Counted from the stretch's first letter, positions 8,373 to 16,079 are shown. The stretch is DNA of 24,097 nt from JALRAP01 sp046302815 (GCA_046302815.1 JBKCHO010000103.1:1-24097); one strand, 5' to 3'. A program made the numbers and translations. The notes: generated from the letters alone by a model not told the origin.

Positions 8373-8927
8373 CTGAACCCTGGAGGGAAATAGAACATCT
8401 ATATCCGTTTCACCAGGTGTTTGAGTGCCATCTTTAACTCCAGGCTGGTGCTTTAAAATGATATTGGAGGTTCCGACAGAAGTGGAGGCAGTCACCCATT
8501 TTGACTGCAAACCAATGCCGAGACCATTTGCATCGAAATCCAATATGTTGGTTGATATGTTTACAGTGGAATGGCTGAAGAAGAACATATGATCCACACC
8601 CTCTTCAAAAACCTCATTTGATATGGTATCGATTGGACTCTTACTTTCATCCAAAAGCAAAATGGATACATTAAATGTTTTTTGTGCTTGCAATTTGATG
8701 GTATCTATTTGAGCAGAATTGCCACCCTCTCCATCCAAATCACGCCATTCAAAGGTTTGTTCGGGAAGCACTCCTGCAGAATCTACAAATACCAGTTTGA
8801 CGGTGGTTATCAATTCCGATTCATTGGAGTCTCCCGGGTTATTGGGATTGGTGTCATCTTTTTTACAGGCTACAAACATGAAGCCTATGAACATAATTGT
8901 CAGTATTGATTTTTGATATTTTTTCAT
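8370..8927 (-). CDS. Lipoprotein partner of TonB-dependent receptor (unknown function)
   Basis: A 185-residue lipoprotein. The signal peptide MKKYQKSILTIMFIGFMFVA is followed by Cys21, the lipidation site, and the charged tether KKDDTNPN typical of Bacteroidota surface or outer-membrane lipoproteins. The mature part shows a DLDGEGGN segment (63-70) and FEEGVDHMFFF (108-117). I recall similar segments (an Asp-Glu-His-Gln-Phe-Phe-like motif) from small Bacteroidota lipoproteins next to TonB-dependent receptors, some annotated as type 1 periplasmic-binding-fold proteins. That name is not proof of fold or ligand. The gene begins 32 bases after the receptor stop, so it is probably co-transcribed. 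A role in capturing the receptor's ligand at the cell surface or periplasm is inferred from context. Confidence 0.75.
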   Translation of the reverse strand: MKKYQKSILTIMFIGFMFVACKKDDTNPNNPGDSNESELITTVKLVFVDSAGVLPEQTFEWRDLDGEGGNSAQIDTIKLQAQKTFNVSILLLDESKSPIDTISNEVFEEGVDHMFFFSHSTVNISTNILDFDANGLGIGLQSKWVTASTSVGTSNIILKHQPGVKDGTQTPGETDIDVLFPSRVQ

Positions 8928-8959
8928 GATTGATTTTTTTAGAATTTAATAAACAATAA

Positions 8960-11299
8960 TTAAAACGGTATTCCTTCTTTGCGTTCAACAGAACCAAAGG
9001 TTTTCCGGATTCTAATGGTGAAGTTAATACCTTCCTCATCGGCAAAGTACCGGTATCGGTTCAAGTAATCACGGTAAGTATGGTCAAGGATATTGTCTAC
9101 CGAAATCGACAACTGCAGTGGATGACCTTTAATGATTCGTTCATATCCGAACTCATAATTCAATAAAAGATATCCTTGGGGAGCAGCTATATAATCGTTT
9201 GAATCTCCTTTATTCTGCCTAAAAACATATTTCGCATTCAATCCAGTATTCCATTGCTGCATTCTATCCAACGACCACCTGGTCCAATCCAATCCTAAAT
9301 GAATCCGGTCAGAAGGAATTAATGAAACCCAAGAGTCGTTGGAAGTATTTCTTGCACGAACCGATGATACTCCTGATTTTACCTCGACTGCGGGACTTAT
9401 ACGCTTTGAGACATTTGCATCCACTCCATACAAATCCACATTTCCCTGATTATACCTGAAGGTGGGATAAGCACCACGGATGGTTAATGTGGCAGGTTTG
9501 ACTGGCTGCAAATAAATAAAATCGTCATAACGGTATCCATAAGATGATAGATCAAAGTTCCATTGGTTTGAAGATTTCAATTTGAATGTTAGTGTAGTGC
9601 CAACAGACTTTTCTTCATTCAATTCAGGATTGCCAATTTCCACTGACGATGCTCCATGATGAAGTCCATCACTAAACATTTCGTTAACCCCTGGTGGACG
9701 CCAACCGGTACTGATGGATAATCTTACAGAAAGTGAATCTGTGGGCTCATACAATACACCAGCCTGACCTGATAAAGATTGGTAATTGAATTGGCTCTGC
9801 TCAACAATATTGTTTTTTCTGAAATACACATCCAATGACCTGGTGTCAAATCGAGCTCCAGACTCAAAAGTCCAACGATTGACACTCCATCGCTCAAAAA
9901 TAAAACCGCCAAACCCTAAGTTCTCATAATTAGGAATGAACATACGCCCCTCGAATGTATTAGCCTGTTGCATCAAACTGAATCCAATCGTGCCGTTAAA
10001 GCCGAAATATGGAGTGTGATCCCAAACCAATTCACCCGATTTGGAAGTGATTTCATAATTGAGCTCCGGTTTCATTGGCTCAGTACTATCGAAATCCTTG
10101 TCAAACTCTTCACGCAAGTTATATTGACGAGCCAAATTCAGACTCAATCGACCCAAGTCGCCAACAGGTGCTGAGGTTGACAATTTAAACAACTCATGGG
10201 TGATTGATTGATAAGGCCTTTGAATATTGTAAGTAAAAGCTCTTTGCTCCAAGGGCTCGTCCCGCACAAAGGCCGCTTCAAGATCCGTCAGATTGCCAAT
10301 ATGGGAACCGGTGAAAATTCCAACCTTGCTGTTGAATTGACTGTAAAACGCATTCAATTGTACATCTTCGGAATTCCATCCTGCCGACCAACTAAAATTA
10401 TCTTCAGTGTATCCAGTATTTTGCAATAGATATGTTGGCGTTCTCACATCTCCTGCCTTTTTCGAAGTCCCTTGCAATCTAAAACCCAGATTCTTCAATT
10501 TTTCTGGACTGAATTGAAGTGCTCCAGAAAGTGCTCCAGCCCGTCCTGAACTGGCAAAGGTTGAATTGAACTCGCCGCCCCAACCATCACCGCTAGGCAA
10601 CAATGGGGTTTCAATCAAAACAACCCCAGCAATGGCATCTGGTCCATATCGAACCGATGCAGCGCCTTTAATTACTGTAATTCGTTTTGCGATGAAGGGA
10701 TCAATTTCAGGCGCATGTTCATTTCCCCATTGCTGTCCTTCCTGACGAATACCATTATTCAAAATGAGTACGCGATTTCCAGTCAAACCATGAATCATGG
10801 GCTTTGCTACTGATACGCCTGTCTTGAGCGATGTAACGCCTTCGACTTGCTCCAATGCATCAGCGAGATTACCTCCAGACACCTTTTGAAGATCCCTACC
10901 TTGTATTTCAGTAATAGGTAAAAAGGGTTGATATTCCATTCGGTTCCGGACTACAATAATCTCTTGCAGTTCATTATGCCGATGTGGCAATTCAAACTCC
11001 AATATTGTGTCACCAAGTATAGTAAAATGAAAATCCATTTTCTCACAAGCTAGGTGGGAAACAGACAACTGAATATCACCTGGACAAACCTTGAATAAAT
11101 CAAACCTTCCTTTTTCATCTGCCATTACTCCACCCGATTTTCCTTTGATCGCTACGGAAGAAAAGGGCAATGGCTCTCCCGTATCGGCATCTCGAACAAA
11201 TCCTGTGATTTTGAAATCACATTGTGCGAAAGTGCTAATGGAAAAGGCAATGAAAAAACAAACGGTTAATATACCTTTGAATGGCAAAGGGTATCTCAT
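8960..11299 (-). CDS. TonB-dependent outer-membrane receptor, ZnuD-like
   Basis: A 779-residue outer-membrane active-transport receptor powered by TonB-ExbBD. Signal peptide residues 1-26 (SISTFAQ). Residues about 29-105 form a carboxypeptidase-D-like regulatory domain (ITGFVRDADTGEPLPFSSVA), a Bacteroidota N-terminal extension. The plug is about 120-235: ADALEQVEGVTSL, PMIHGLTGNRVLILNNGIRQ, WGNEHAPEIDPF (191-202), VIKGAASVRYGPDAIAGVVL. The pairing of a His/Gly-Asn-Arg-Val-Leu plug with W-G-N-E-H-A-P-E-I-D-P is what I associate with the ZnuD/zinc and related small-metal receptor group. From about 250 to the C-terminal aromatic strand (INFTIRIRKTFG) is the 22-strand barrel. It lies between a His/Cys-rich small exported protein (84 bases upstream) and a lipoprotein (32 bases downstream). 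Metal specificity is not proven; other small ligands, including cobalamin-like ones, remain possible. Confidence 0.92.
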   Translation of the reverse strand: MRYPLPFKGILTVCFFIAFSISTFAQCDFKITGFVRDADTGEPLPFSSVAIKGKSGGVMADEKGRFDLFKVCPGDIQLSVSHLACEKMDFHFTILGDTILEFELPHRHNELQEIIVVRNRMEYQPFLPITEIQGRDLQKVSGGNLADALEQVEGVTSLKTGVSVAKPMIHGLTGNRVLILNNGIRQEGQQWGNEHAPEIDPFIAKRITVIKGAASVRYGPDAIAGVVLIETPLLPSGDGWGGEFNSTFASSGRAGALSGALQFSPEKLKNLGFRLQGTSKKAGDVRTPTYLLQNTGYTEDNFSWSAGWNSEDVQLNAFYSQFNSKVGIFTGSHIGNLTDLEAAFVRDEPLEQRAFTYNIQRPYQSITHELFKLSTSAPVGDLGRLSLNLARQYNLREEFDKDFDSTEPMKPELNYEITSKSGELVWDHTPYFGFNGTIGFSLMQQANTFEGRMFIPNYENLGFGGFIFERWSVNRWTFESGARFDTRSLDVYFRKNNIVEQSQFNYQSLSGQAGVLYEPTDSLSVRLSISTGWRPPGVNEMFSDGLHHGASSVEIGNPELNEEKSVGTTLTFKLKSSNQWNFDLSSYGYRYDDFIYLQPVKPATLTIRGAYPTFRYNQGNVDLYGVDANVSKRISPAVEVKSGVSSVRARNTSNDSWVSLIPSDRIHLGLDWTRWSLDRMQQWNTGLNAKYVFRQNKGDSNDYIAAPQGYLLLNYEFGYERIIKGHPLQLSISVDNILDHTYRDYLNRYRYFADEEGINFTIRIRKTFGSVERKEGIPF

Positions 11300-11338
11300 T
11301 AAAGCGATTGGGGTTAAAAAATAAAGACAAGCAACCCG

Positions 11339-11359
11339 AGTCTAAACATGACTAAGACT
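11339..11359. promoter_or_regulatory. Imperfect dyad upstream of the TonB receptor
   Basis: In the gap between the small His/Cys-rich gene and the receptor, a 21-base imperfect palindrome has outer arms AGTCT and AGACT plus one further inner matched pair. It lies 39 bases before the receptor start. It could be a repressor operator or an mRNA hairpin; six of ten positions pair, so chance is not excluded. Confidence 0.18.
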
Positions 11360-11382
11360 GCCGTAAATGGCCCAAAAAAAAA

Positions 11383-11703
11383 TCAAACCCAAGAAGGAGG
11401 GCCACGACCAGAACAATCGAACAGGTCGTTGGATATAAATAATGTTTTGAAATTCGATACTTGGGATAAGCAAGCATGCAAGGCTATTTGAAAAACCTGT
11501 TGCGACCACAACTCAGCTGATGATGGCAGCAGGTGATCACATAAATCGCAACTGTTCTCAGTTTGGTGAAAATGTTTCTCATCAACTGCTAGGCAATGAA
11601 AATCATCCTTGTGCCCAAAACTATGCCATGCCGAATATGCTTGCGGAAAAACAAACAGCGCAAGAAGCGAAGCAACAACGATATGGTTTCTCAAAAACCT
11701 CAT
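11383..11703 (-). CDS. Small exported His/Cys-rich protein, putative metal-linked
   Basis: A protein of 106 residues from the ATG at 11703, chosen because it places a hydrophobic export segment at the start (NHIVVASLLALFVFPQAYSA, 7-25); the frame stays open upstream to 11760. The mature part begins with a cluster of potential metal ligands: His27, His31, His36, Cys37, His44, His46, then Cys52-x-x-Cys55 and His57 (CDLCDH). I recall small Bacteroidota proteins with the same arrangement (signal segment, HxxxH, HxHxx, CxxC) encoded just upstream of TonB-dependent receptors, annotated as hypothetical. Encoded 83 bases before the receptor and in the same direction, it probably belongs to that uptake unit. 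Function unknown: metal binding, delivery or sensing are guesses from composition and neighbourhood. Confidence 0.7.
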   Translation of the reverse strand: MRFLRNHIVVASLLALFVFPQAYSAWHSFGHKDDFHCLAVDEKHFHQTENSCDLCDHLLPSSAELWSQQVFQIALHACLSQVSNFKTLFISNDLFDCSGRGPPSWV

Positions 11704-11708
11704 TTCCA

Positions 11709-11716
11709 CAAATTTA
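11709..11716 (-). promoter_or_regulatory. Possible -7 element before the His/Cys-rich gene
   Basis: The minus strand reads TAAATTTG, an exact TAnnTTTG, only five bases before the chosen ATG. If used, transcription would begin at or next to the start codon (leaderless mRNA). No TTG sits at the expected upstream distance, so it may be coincidental. Confidence 0.22.
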
Positions 11717-11848
11717 ATAAAAACAAATTGAAATCTGCCGCGGATATAATCGACTGTCAAACAATTGGCAACGATTTATATCCATTTTTAAAAGTAGTTA
11801 TCAGATTCATCCGTTGATGTATATTTACAGTACAGAGTGTCGCTAGAA

Positions 11849-12547
11849 ATGATCAGGTTTCACATTAAATTCCTCGTTGTCTTAATCATTGCATTTTGTC
11901 CACTATGGTTAATGGGACAAAACACATCACCGAGAATCGTGGCAGGCCTAACCGCAGGTTATGCTGTACCCGTAGGTGCTTTTTCACAAACAGATTTCAA
12001 TGACCCTAAATCGGGCTTTGCCGAAGATGGGGTTGTTTATGGTTTGCATGTGCTTTACAAGCTTGAAAAGAATTATGGAGTTTGTGGATCCATTCGAATG
12101 GGAGAGCACCCGTTGGATGTGAAAGCTTTGGCAAATGGATATGCTACCGTTGCCGGTGGAAAATTCAATGTAAGTTCTACACGGTGGACTCGTACAGATA
12201 CATATGCAGGAGCATTTGTTAGTATACCAATCAATCGTCTCCATATCGATGTAAAATTGACCCCTGGCATCACAGCTTTCAACTATCCTGAAATTGTTGC
12301 ACAATCCGATCAAATAAGTTTAAAGCAATCCGGAGCAAGCGTAAAATCAATCGGATTTTGCGCCGGAATTAACATACGGTACACCATTTCGAATTCATTC
12401 ACCGCCATGGTTCAGGCTGAAACCATGAGAAACAAGCCTCAATTCAAGGTTGATGTTGAGTTTAACGGGGTAAAGGAAGTTTATGAAGTTGATCAACCCT
12501 ACTCTATTCATTCCTTCGGAATAGGCTTTGCCTACAATATACCCTAG
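11849..12547 (+). CDS. Outer-membrane beta-barrel-like protein (PorT/OMP_b-brl type)
   Basis: A 232-residue exported protein. I prefer the ATG at 11849, which begins a signal peptide (MIRFHIKFLVVLIIAF ... WLMGQ), over an in-frame GTG at 11837. The mature sequence shows the alternating pattern of a small outer-membrane barrel: IVAGLTAGYAVPVGAF, VVYGLHVLYKLEKNYGVCGS, TDTYAGAFVSIPINRLHIDV, SIGFCAGINIRYTISNSFTA, ending in HSFGIGFAYNIP with an aromatic-rich last strand. This matches the eight-stranded outer-membrane beta-barrel family common in Bacteroidota. No catalytic motif is evident. It is a single gene, divergent from the metal-uptake genes and overlapping the convergent sua5 stop. Specific function unknown; it could be structural or T9SS-related like PorT, but nothing in the sequence decides this. 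Confidence 0.72.
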   Translation: MIRFHIKFLVVLIIAFCPLWLMGQNTSPRIVAGLTAGYAVPVGAFSQTDFNDPKSGFAEDGVVYGLHVLYKLEKNYGVCGSIRMGEHPLDVKALANGYATVAGGKFNVSSTRWTRTDTYAGAFVSIPINRLHIDVKLTPGITAFNYPEIVAQSDQISLKQSGASVKSIGFCAGINIRYTISNSFTAMVQAETMRNKPQFKVDVEFNGVKEVYEVDQPYSIHSFGIGFAYNIP

Positions 12548-13521
12548 TCTCTTGAAGCAGCGCGCTTCAAACGATCATTGACGGCTCTGAACAAGCCAAA
12601 GTCTGGCATCTCTTCAGCAACAATAATCGCATATTTTTCATCATCCAAAATACGCAAAACCCTGAATAGGTTTCTAGCCGCTTCCGTGTCGTCACCAGAT
12701 ATTGACAATGGTACAACATCAAATCCTGAAACCGGCGAAGTGTCTTTAGCCGTGATGTATGCACCCCGCTTTCCGAGCAGTTTTTCGATATAATCAACAG
12801 GTGAACCAATAACCAAAGGAACCCTTGGTGCGTAATGACTCTTCAACATTCCGGGAGCAGAGGGATTAGATGATGATATAGCATTAACCGTGACCTCCCC
12901 TACTACTTTCCGTATAGATTCAACTTCCAAACCTCCAAGCCGATAAATGATAACACTATCCCCATCAAACCCAACAATTGTTGACTCCAATCCTACTTCA
13001 CATGGTCCACCATCCAGAACGAATGGAATCCGTCCCTTGAAATGATGGATTACATGAGATGCATCGGTTGGGCTAACATAACCGAAAGGGTTTGCACTTG
13101 GTGCTGCAAGGGGAAAATCGATAATAGAAAGTAAGGCTTGCGTTGTTGGATGAGAAGGCATGCGTACCGCCACATGTGGCAAACCGGAGGTTACTAAATC
13201 AGGAACTTTATTCGTTTTAGGCAACAGAACCGTAAGAGGACCGGGCCAAAATGCTTCTATTAATAGGTTGGCCTTGGGTGGTATTTCGGATATCAAACCC
13301 CTTAAATTGTAGGATTGAGATACATGTACAATCAAAGGATCGAAAAAGGGACGACTTTTGAGTCTAAATACCTCGGAAACGGCATATTCATCAAAGGCGT
13401 TACATGCCAAACCATATACGGTTTCCGTAGGAATTGCAACCACCTGACCGGATTTCAGAAATTCGGCAGCGACCGTAACATCTGAATCACAAATGGTATC
13501 AAAATTCCGCTCTTGCGCCAT
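12544..13521 (-). CDS. sua5: L-threonylcarbamoyladenylate synthase (Sua5 type)
   Basis: A cytoplasmic enzyme of 325 residues that makes threonylcarbamoyl-AMP from Thr, bicarbonate and ATP, the first step of t6A37 modification in ANN-decoding tRNAs; TsaD with TsaB/TsaE finishes the transfer. The YrdC domain occupies about 1-195: SGQVVAIPTETVYGLACNAF, KSRPFFDPLIVHV, AFWPGPLTVLLPK, RMPSHPTTQALL, APSANPFGYVSPTDASHV. A linker with PSAPGMLKSHYAPRVPL leads to the C-terminal Sua5 domain (about 215-320), so this is the long Sua5 form, not the short TsaC. Last gene of the minus-strand run, 16 bases after the methyltransferase. Its stop shares the palindrome CTAG at 12544-12547 with the convergent membrane-protein gene. 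Confidence 0.95.
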   Translation of the reverse strand: MAQERNFDTICDSDVTVAAEFLKSGQVVAIPTETVYGLACNAFDEYAVSEVFRLKSRPFFDPLIVHVSQSYNLRGLISEIPPKANLLIEAFWPGPLTVLLPKTNKVPDLVTSGLPHVAVRMPSHPTTQALLSIIDFPLAAPSANPFGYVSPTDASHVIHHFKGRIPFVLDGGPCEVGLESTIVGFDGDSVIIYRLGGLEVESIRKVVGEVTVNAISSSNPSAPGMLKSHYAPRVPLVIGSPVDYIEKLLGKRGAYITAKDTSPVSGFDVVPLSISGDDTEAARNLFRVLRILDDEKYAIIVAEEMPDFGLFRAVNDRLKRAASRD

Positions 13522-13537
13522 TTGATTTACATGGAGT

Positions 13538-14347
13538 TTAACGATGAAAAGAACCTATTGAATTGGAAGTAGATTTCCTGGAACAAGTGGCCATGAAAGC
13601 AGGAAAATAGCGATCTACCGGATTGCCCTCGCCCCAAATATCCTCAAACATATCCACCAAAAACATACCCGCATCCAATTGACCTTTGATATGGGCGGTT
13701 AAACTATGACCATAGACCAAGGGCTCGTTGGCATCTAAAAAATGTTTCAATTCGACATCGTCCAGAGATTCCAAGTCGCTGTATGGCTGCGAGTACTTCA
13801 ATCTAAAATCACCCTTTTCAGCCTTAAAAATATCAAACAAGTAATAAATCGGTTTTACAAATCCAGTCATAAAAATTCCACCTGGTTTTAAAACCCTTCC
13901 AACTTGTCCGTACACTTGAGCAACATTGGGAACAAAGCCTGTTGAGCAAGGATTGAAAACAGCATCAAATGAAGAATCGCCAAGTGCGGATAAATCATTC
14001 ATATCCCCGTGTACACATTCCACATCCAAGCCAAATTTTGTGCATGTATTTTTGTCCGCTTCCAATTGCATCTCAGAATTATCAAAAGAAACAACATGGT
14101 ATCCGGCAGCAGCCAGCAAAGGCACCTGCTGTCCACCACCACTTGCCAATGCCAAAATTCGAGAACCTTTGGAGGGATACCAATGGATTGGCACATGCCT
14201 GCAAGGTGTTAACACCAATTCCAAATTGCCGCTACGAGCTTTAGACACGGCGTCATCTCCAAAAGGGACCGTCCATCGATTACCTTTTTGGGATAGCGAG
14301 TTCCAAGCTTGTCGATTATGTGTTAAAAAGTCAATGTTTCTATCCAT
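13538..14347 (-). CDS. Class I SAM-dependent methyltransferase
   Basis: A protein of 269 residues from the ATG at 14347, four bases after the upstream stop; an in-frame ATG at 14362 would add five residues and overlap that gene by 11 bases. The start MDRNIDFLTHNRQAWNSLS resembles a group of Bacteroidota and Firmicutes methyltransferases beginning with N-x-x-x-W. Motif I is ILALASGGGQQVPLLAAAG (SAM-binding glycines), followed by VVSFDNS (acidic residue for the ribose), GDMNDLSALGDSSFDAVFNP and a GRVLKPGGIFM strand typical of Methyltransf_11. The C-terminal third (LVYGHSLTAHIKGQLDAG ... DRYFPAFMATC) may form the substrate side. Acceptor unknown. Neighbours (S1/P1-like enzyme, Sua5) do not tell the substrate. 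Confidence 0.85.
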   Translation of the reverse strand: MDRNIDFLTHNRQAWNSLSQKGNRWTVPFGDDAVSKARSGNLELVLTPCRHVPIHWYPSKGSRILALASGGGQQVPLLAAAGYHVVSFDNSEMQLEADKNTCTKFGLDVECVHGDMNDLSALGDSSFDAVFNPCSTGFVPNVAQVYGQVGRVLKPGGIFMTGFVKPIYYLFDIFKAEKGDFRLKYSQPYSDLESLDDVELKHFLDANEPLVYGHSLTAHIKGQLDAGMFLVDMFEDIWGEGNPVDRYFPAFMATCSRKSTSNSIGSFHR

Positions 14348-14351
14348 TCGT

Positions 14352-15320
14352 TCAGTGATCATGCTCAGGAACCTGAAGCGTTCTTCTTTGAATCAAATCG
14401 AGTTCTTGCCTTTGCTTTTCTATTTGGGATGGACTGGGGGTCCAGTTTGTCAATGCATCCAAATCTGGTTGTCCAGCCATTACCCATGCACTATACCACA
14501 AGGATGCAGTAAGGCGAATGGAAGACTCCATTCTGCGTTCCACCATGCCATCCAATACTTGCTCATACTGAAGTGCGAAATTAGCAGCATACACCTTAAC
14601 AGCATTTGATCCTCTGAGTTCGTAATTGAATTTCATATCGTCCTGGGTAGCTTTCGTAACCAACCTTTCAAACAAAAATACGGAATCCAAAGCTTGATGG
14701 CTCTGCTTAATCACATTCCATATGGCGTCCAACGGATCAGAAACGAAAGAACACCTACCAGGCACGAGACTATAACCATGCATGGAAAGTTCGGGAATAC
14801 GAGATTCCCACAAGCCATGGATACCATGCTGGTTGGTGAATTGACCATTGTAGTTGGAGGTGCAATGCAAAGGGACATGTGCATCTCCAACATAATGCCC
14901 CAAGTCGGATGCATATCTGAGAATTTTCATGACATCCTTGCTTTGGAAAGCATCCAACAGCCGGTGATAGGTCTTCACCACATGCCAAGGAACAATTCCA
15001 TGAGCCATCAATGTATCCTCGCTGAACAAGGCAACAGCATCACGCCAATGTTCGGGAATACTATCAAACGGCGCAAGACCATACCGATCCAGGTCAATAT
15101 AGTGACACGCCGCCTCTCCCTCAACCGCATATCGTCGTTTGTCGGGATCTACTGCATGCGATGAGATGTAATCGGAATGATACTTGAAGAAACCAAGCAT
15201 CGGCGCTGGCAGACTGAATACAGCTAACCTATTGATTTGCTGATGAGCCAAAAAACCCCAAGGAAACGATTGAAATGGGGAAAGAAAAACCAACGAAATT
15301 AAAATGATAAAAAAACGCAT
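14352..15320 (-). CDS. Exported zinc-dependent S1/P1 nuclease / phospholipase C-like protein
   Basis: A 322-residue protein with signal peptide MRFFIILISLVFLSPFQS, so Trp at about 21 in PWGFLAHQQIN would be near the mature N-terminus, as in the trinuclear-zinc S1/P1-PLC superfamily, where the N-terminal Trp and a nearby His bind zinc. Other expected ligands: GEAACHYIDLDRY (His/Asp), DLGHYVGDAHVPLHC (His-x3-Asp-x-His) and NQHGIHGLWES (His and Glu/Asp). The pattern supports a phosphodiesterase acting on nucleic acids or phospholipids; which of the two cannot be decided here. Helical composition fits. The C-terminal tail is polar (PSPSQIEKQRQELDLIQRR). Gene spacing of 26 bases to comB upstream and 4 bases to the methyltransferase downstream indicates co-transcription. 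It should act in the periplasm. Confidence 0.82.
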   Translation of the reverse strand: MRFFIILISLVFLSPFQSFPWGFLAHQQINRLAVFSLPAPMLGFFKYHSDYISSHAVDPDKRRYAVEGEAACHYIDLDRYGLAPFDSIPEHWRDAVALFSEDTLMAHGIVPWHVVKTYHRLLDAFQSKDVMKILRYASDLGHYVGDAHVPLHCTSNYNGQFTNQHGIHGLWESRIPELSMHGYSLVPGRCSFVSDPLDAIWNVIKQSHQALDSVFLFERLVTKATQDDMKFNYELRGSNAVKVYAANFALQYEQVLDGMVERRMESSIRLTASLWYSAWVMAGQPDLDALTNWTPSPSQIEKQRQELDLIQRRTLQVPEHDH

Positions 15321-15346
15321 CTGAAATAAATGAAAAATAGTAAAGC

Positions 15347-16063
15347 TTACTTCACATTAACCAATGCTGAGCCTTTCAAAACAGGCACAACATCGGTTTG
15401 GTTGGGAATCAAACAAAATTCCACATCCTTCTCTATCTGAAGTGCGGCCAACCGATGCCTGTGTGAAGATTGCTCCAAAAAGCCAAGCAAATCGGTTTTA
15501 GCCAAATCATAAAGGCATTGAGCGGCAATGGCCGAATCACGATGATCGGTATAATCAAATAGTCCTTTGAGCTTATCGACCACTGCACCTGCAAAAAGAG
15601 TGTCTTCCAAATTGAACGAATTCTTCCAGCCTGAACATAATAAAACCACATTTTGATTTTCAGAAAGAAGCCATTGACACAAGGCATCCAAATTCAAAAA
15701 AGATCCTACAACAATGGAATGTGCACCATCGGCCGCCTTGATTGCCTGGGTACCGTTCGTAGTGGTTAATGCTATGTCACGGTTTTTGATGGATGCATCC
15801 ATGAAGCTGAATGGCGAGTTTCCCAAGTCGAAACCATCAACACGCTCGCCTTTACGCTCTGCTCCGACTAGGTAACCTTTTTCCCTATATGCCATGCTTT
15901 CCTCTAGCGTTGCTACAGGAACGATACTCCTTACTCCATTGGCAAAAGCCACACAAATGGAAGAAGTTGCCCTCAACACATCAATAACTACAACAATAGA
16001 CCCTTTGTAGTCATAAAGTGGCAATAAAGCAGGCGAAAAGCAAACATCAATAGTTCGTTTCAT
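15347..16063 (-). CDS. comB: 2-phosphosulfolactate phosphatase family protein (ComB)
   Basis: A 238-residue Mg2+-dependent phosphatase family member; ComB removes phosphate from (R)-2-phospho-3-sulfolactate to give sulfolactate, the second step of one coenzyme M route. Motifs: VVIDVLRATSSICVAFANGV (Asp and Arg near the N-terminus), GERKGERVDGFDLGNSPFSF (the family's G-E-R-x-G x(4-5) G-F-D-x-G-N-S-P), LTTTNGTQAI, and CSGWKNSFNLEDTLFAG. Many non-methanogens, including Bacteroidota, carry ComB without making coenzyme M, so the true role may be another sulfonate (sulfolactate, or supply for sulfonolipid synthesis) or a different phosphate ester. No comA or comC is in this window. It lies 55 bases after gcvT in the same direction. 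Confidence 0.93.
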   Translation of the reverse strand: MKRTIDVCFSPALLPLYDYKGSIVVVIDVLRATSSICVAFANGVRSIVPVATLEESMAYREKGYLVGAERKGERVDGFDLGNSPFSFMDASIKNRDIALTTTNGTQAIKAADGAHSIVVGSFLNLDALCQWLLSENQNVVLLCSGWKNSFNLEDTLFAGAVVDKLKGLFDYTDHRDSAIAAQCLYDLAKTDLLGFLEQSSHRHRLAALQIEKDVEFCLIPNQTDVVPVLKGSALVNVK

Positions 16064-16079
16064 AGTTGAATTAATGATG

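Noticed and set aside
11728..11760. TTGACA at 11760-11755 (minus) with TATATC downstream, resembling an E. coli sigma-70 promoter for the His/Cys-rich gene
   Set aside because: Bacteroidota housekeeping sigma factors do not use this consensus, and the spacing of the two boxes is far too short.
11837..11848. GTG start for the beta-barrel protein
   Set aside because: It only adds four residues before a signal peptide that already starts well at ATG 11849.
13926..14609. Long plus-strand open frame (227 codons) opposite the methyltransferase and S1/P1-like genes
   Set aside because: It spans the junction of two well-supported minus-strand genes, its peptide has no recognisable domain or export signal, and its composition is what antisense frames of such genes give.
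14694..15164. Plus-strand open frame of 156 codons inside the S1/P1-like gene
   Set aside because: Fully antisense to a gene with clear zinc-ligand motifs; no family resemblance of its own.
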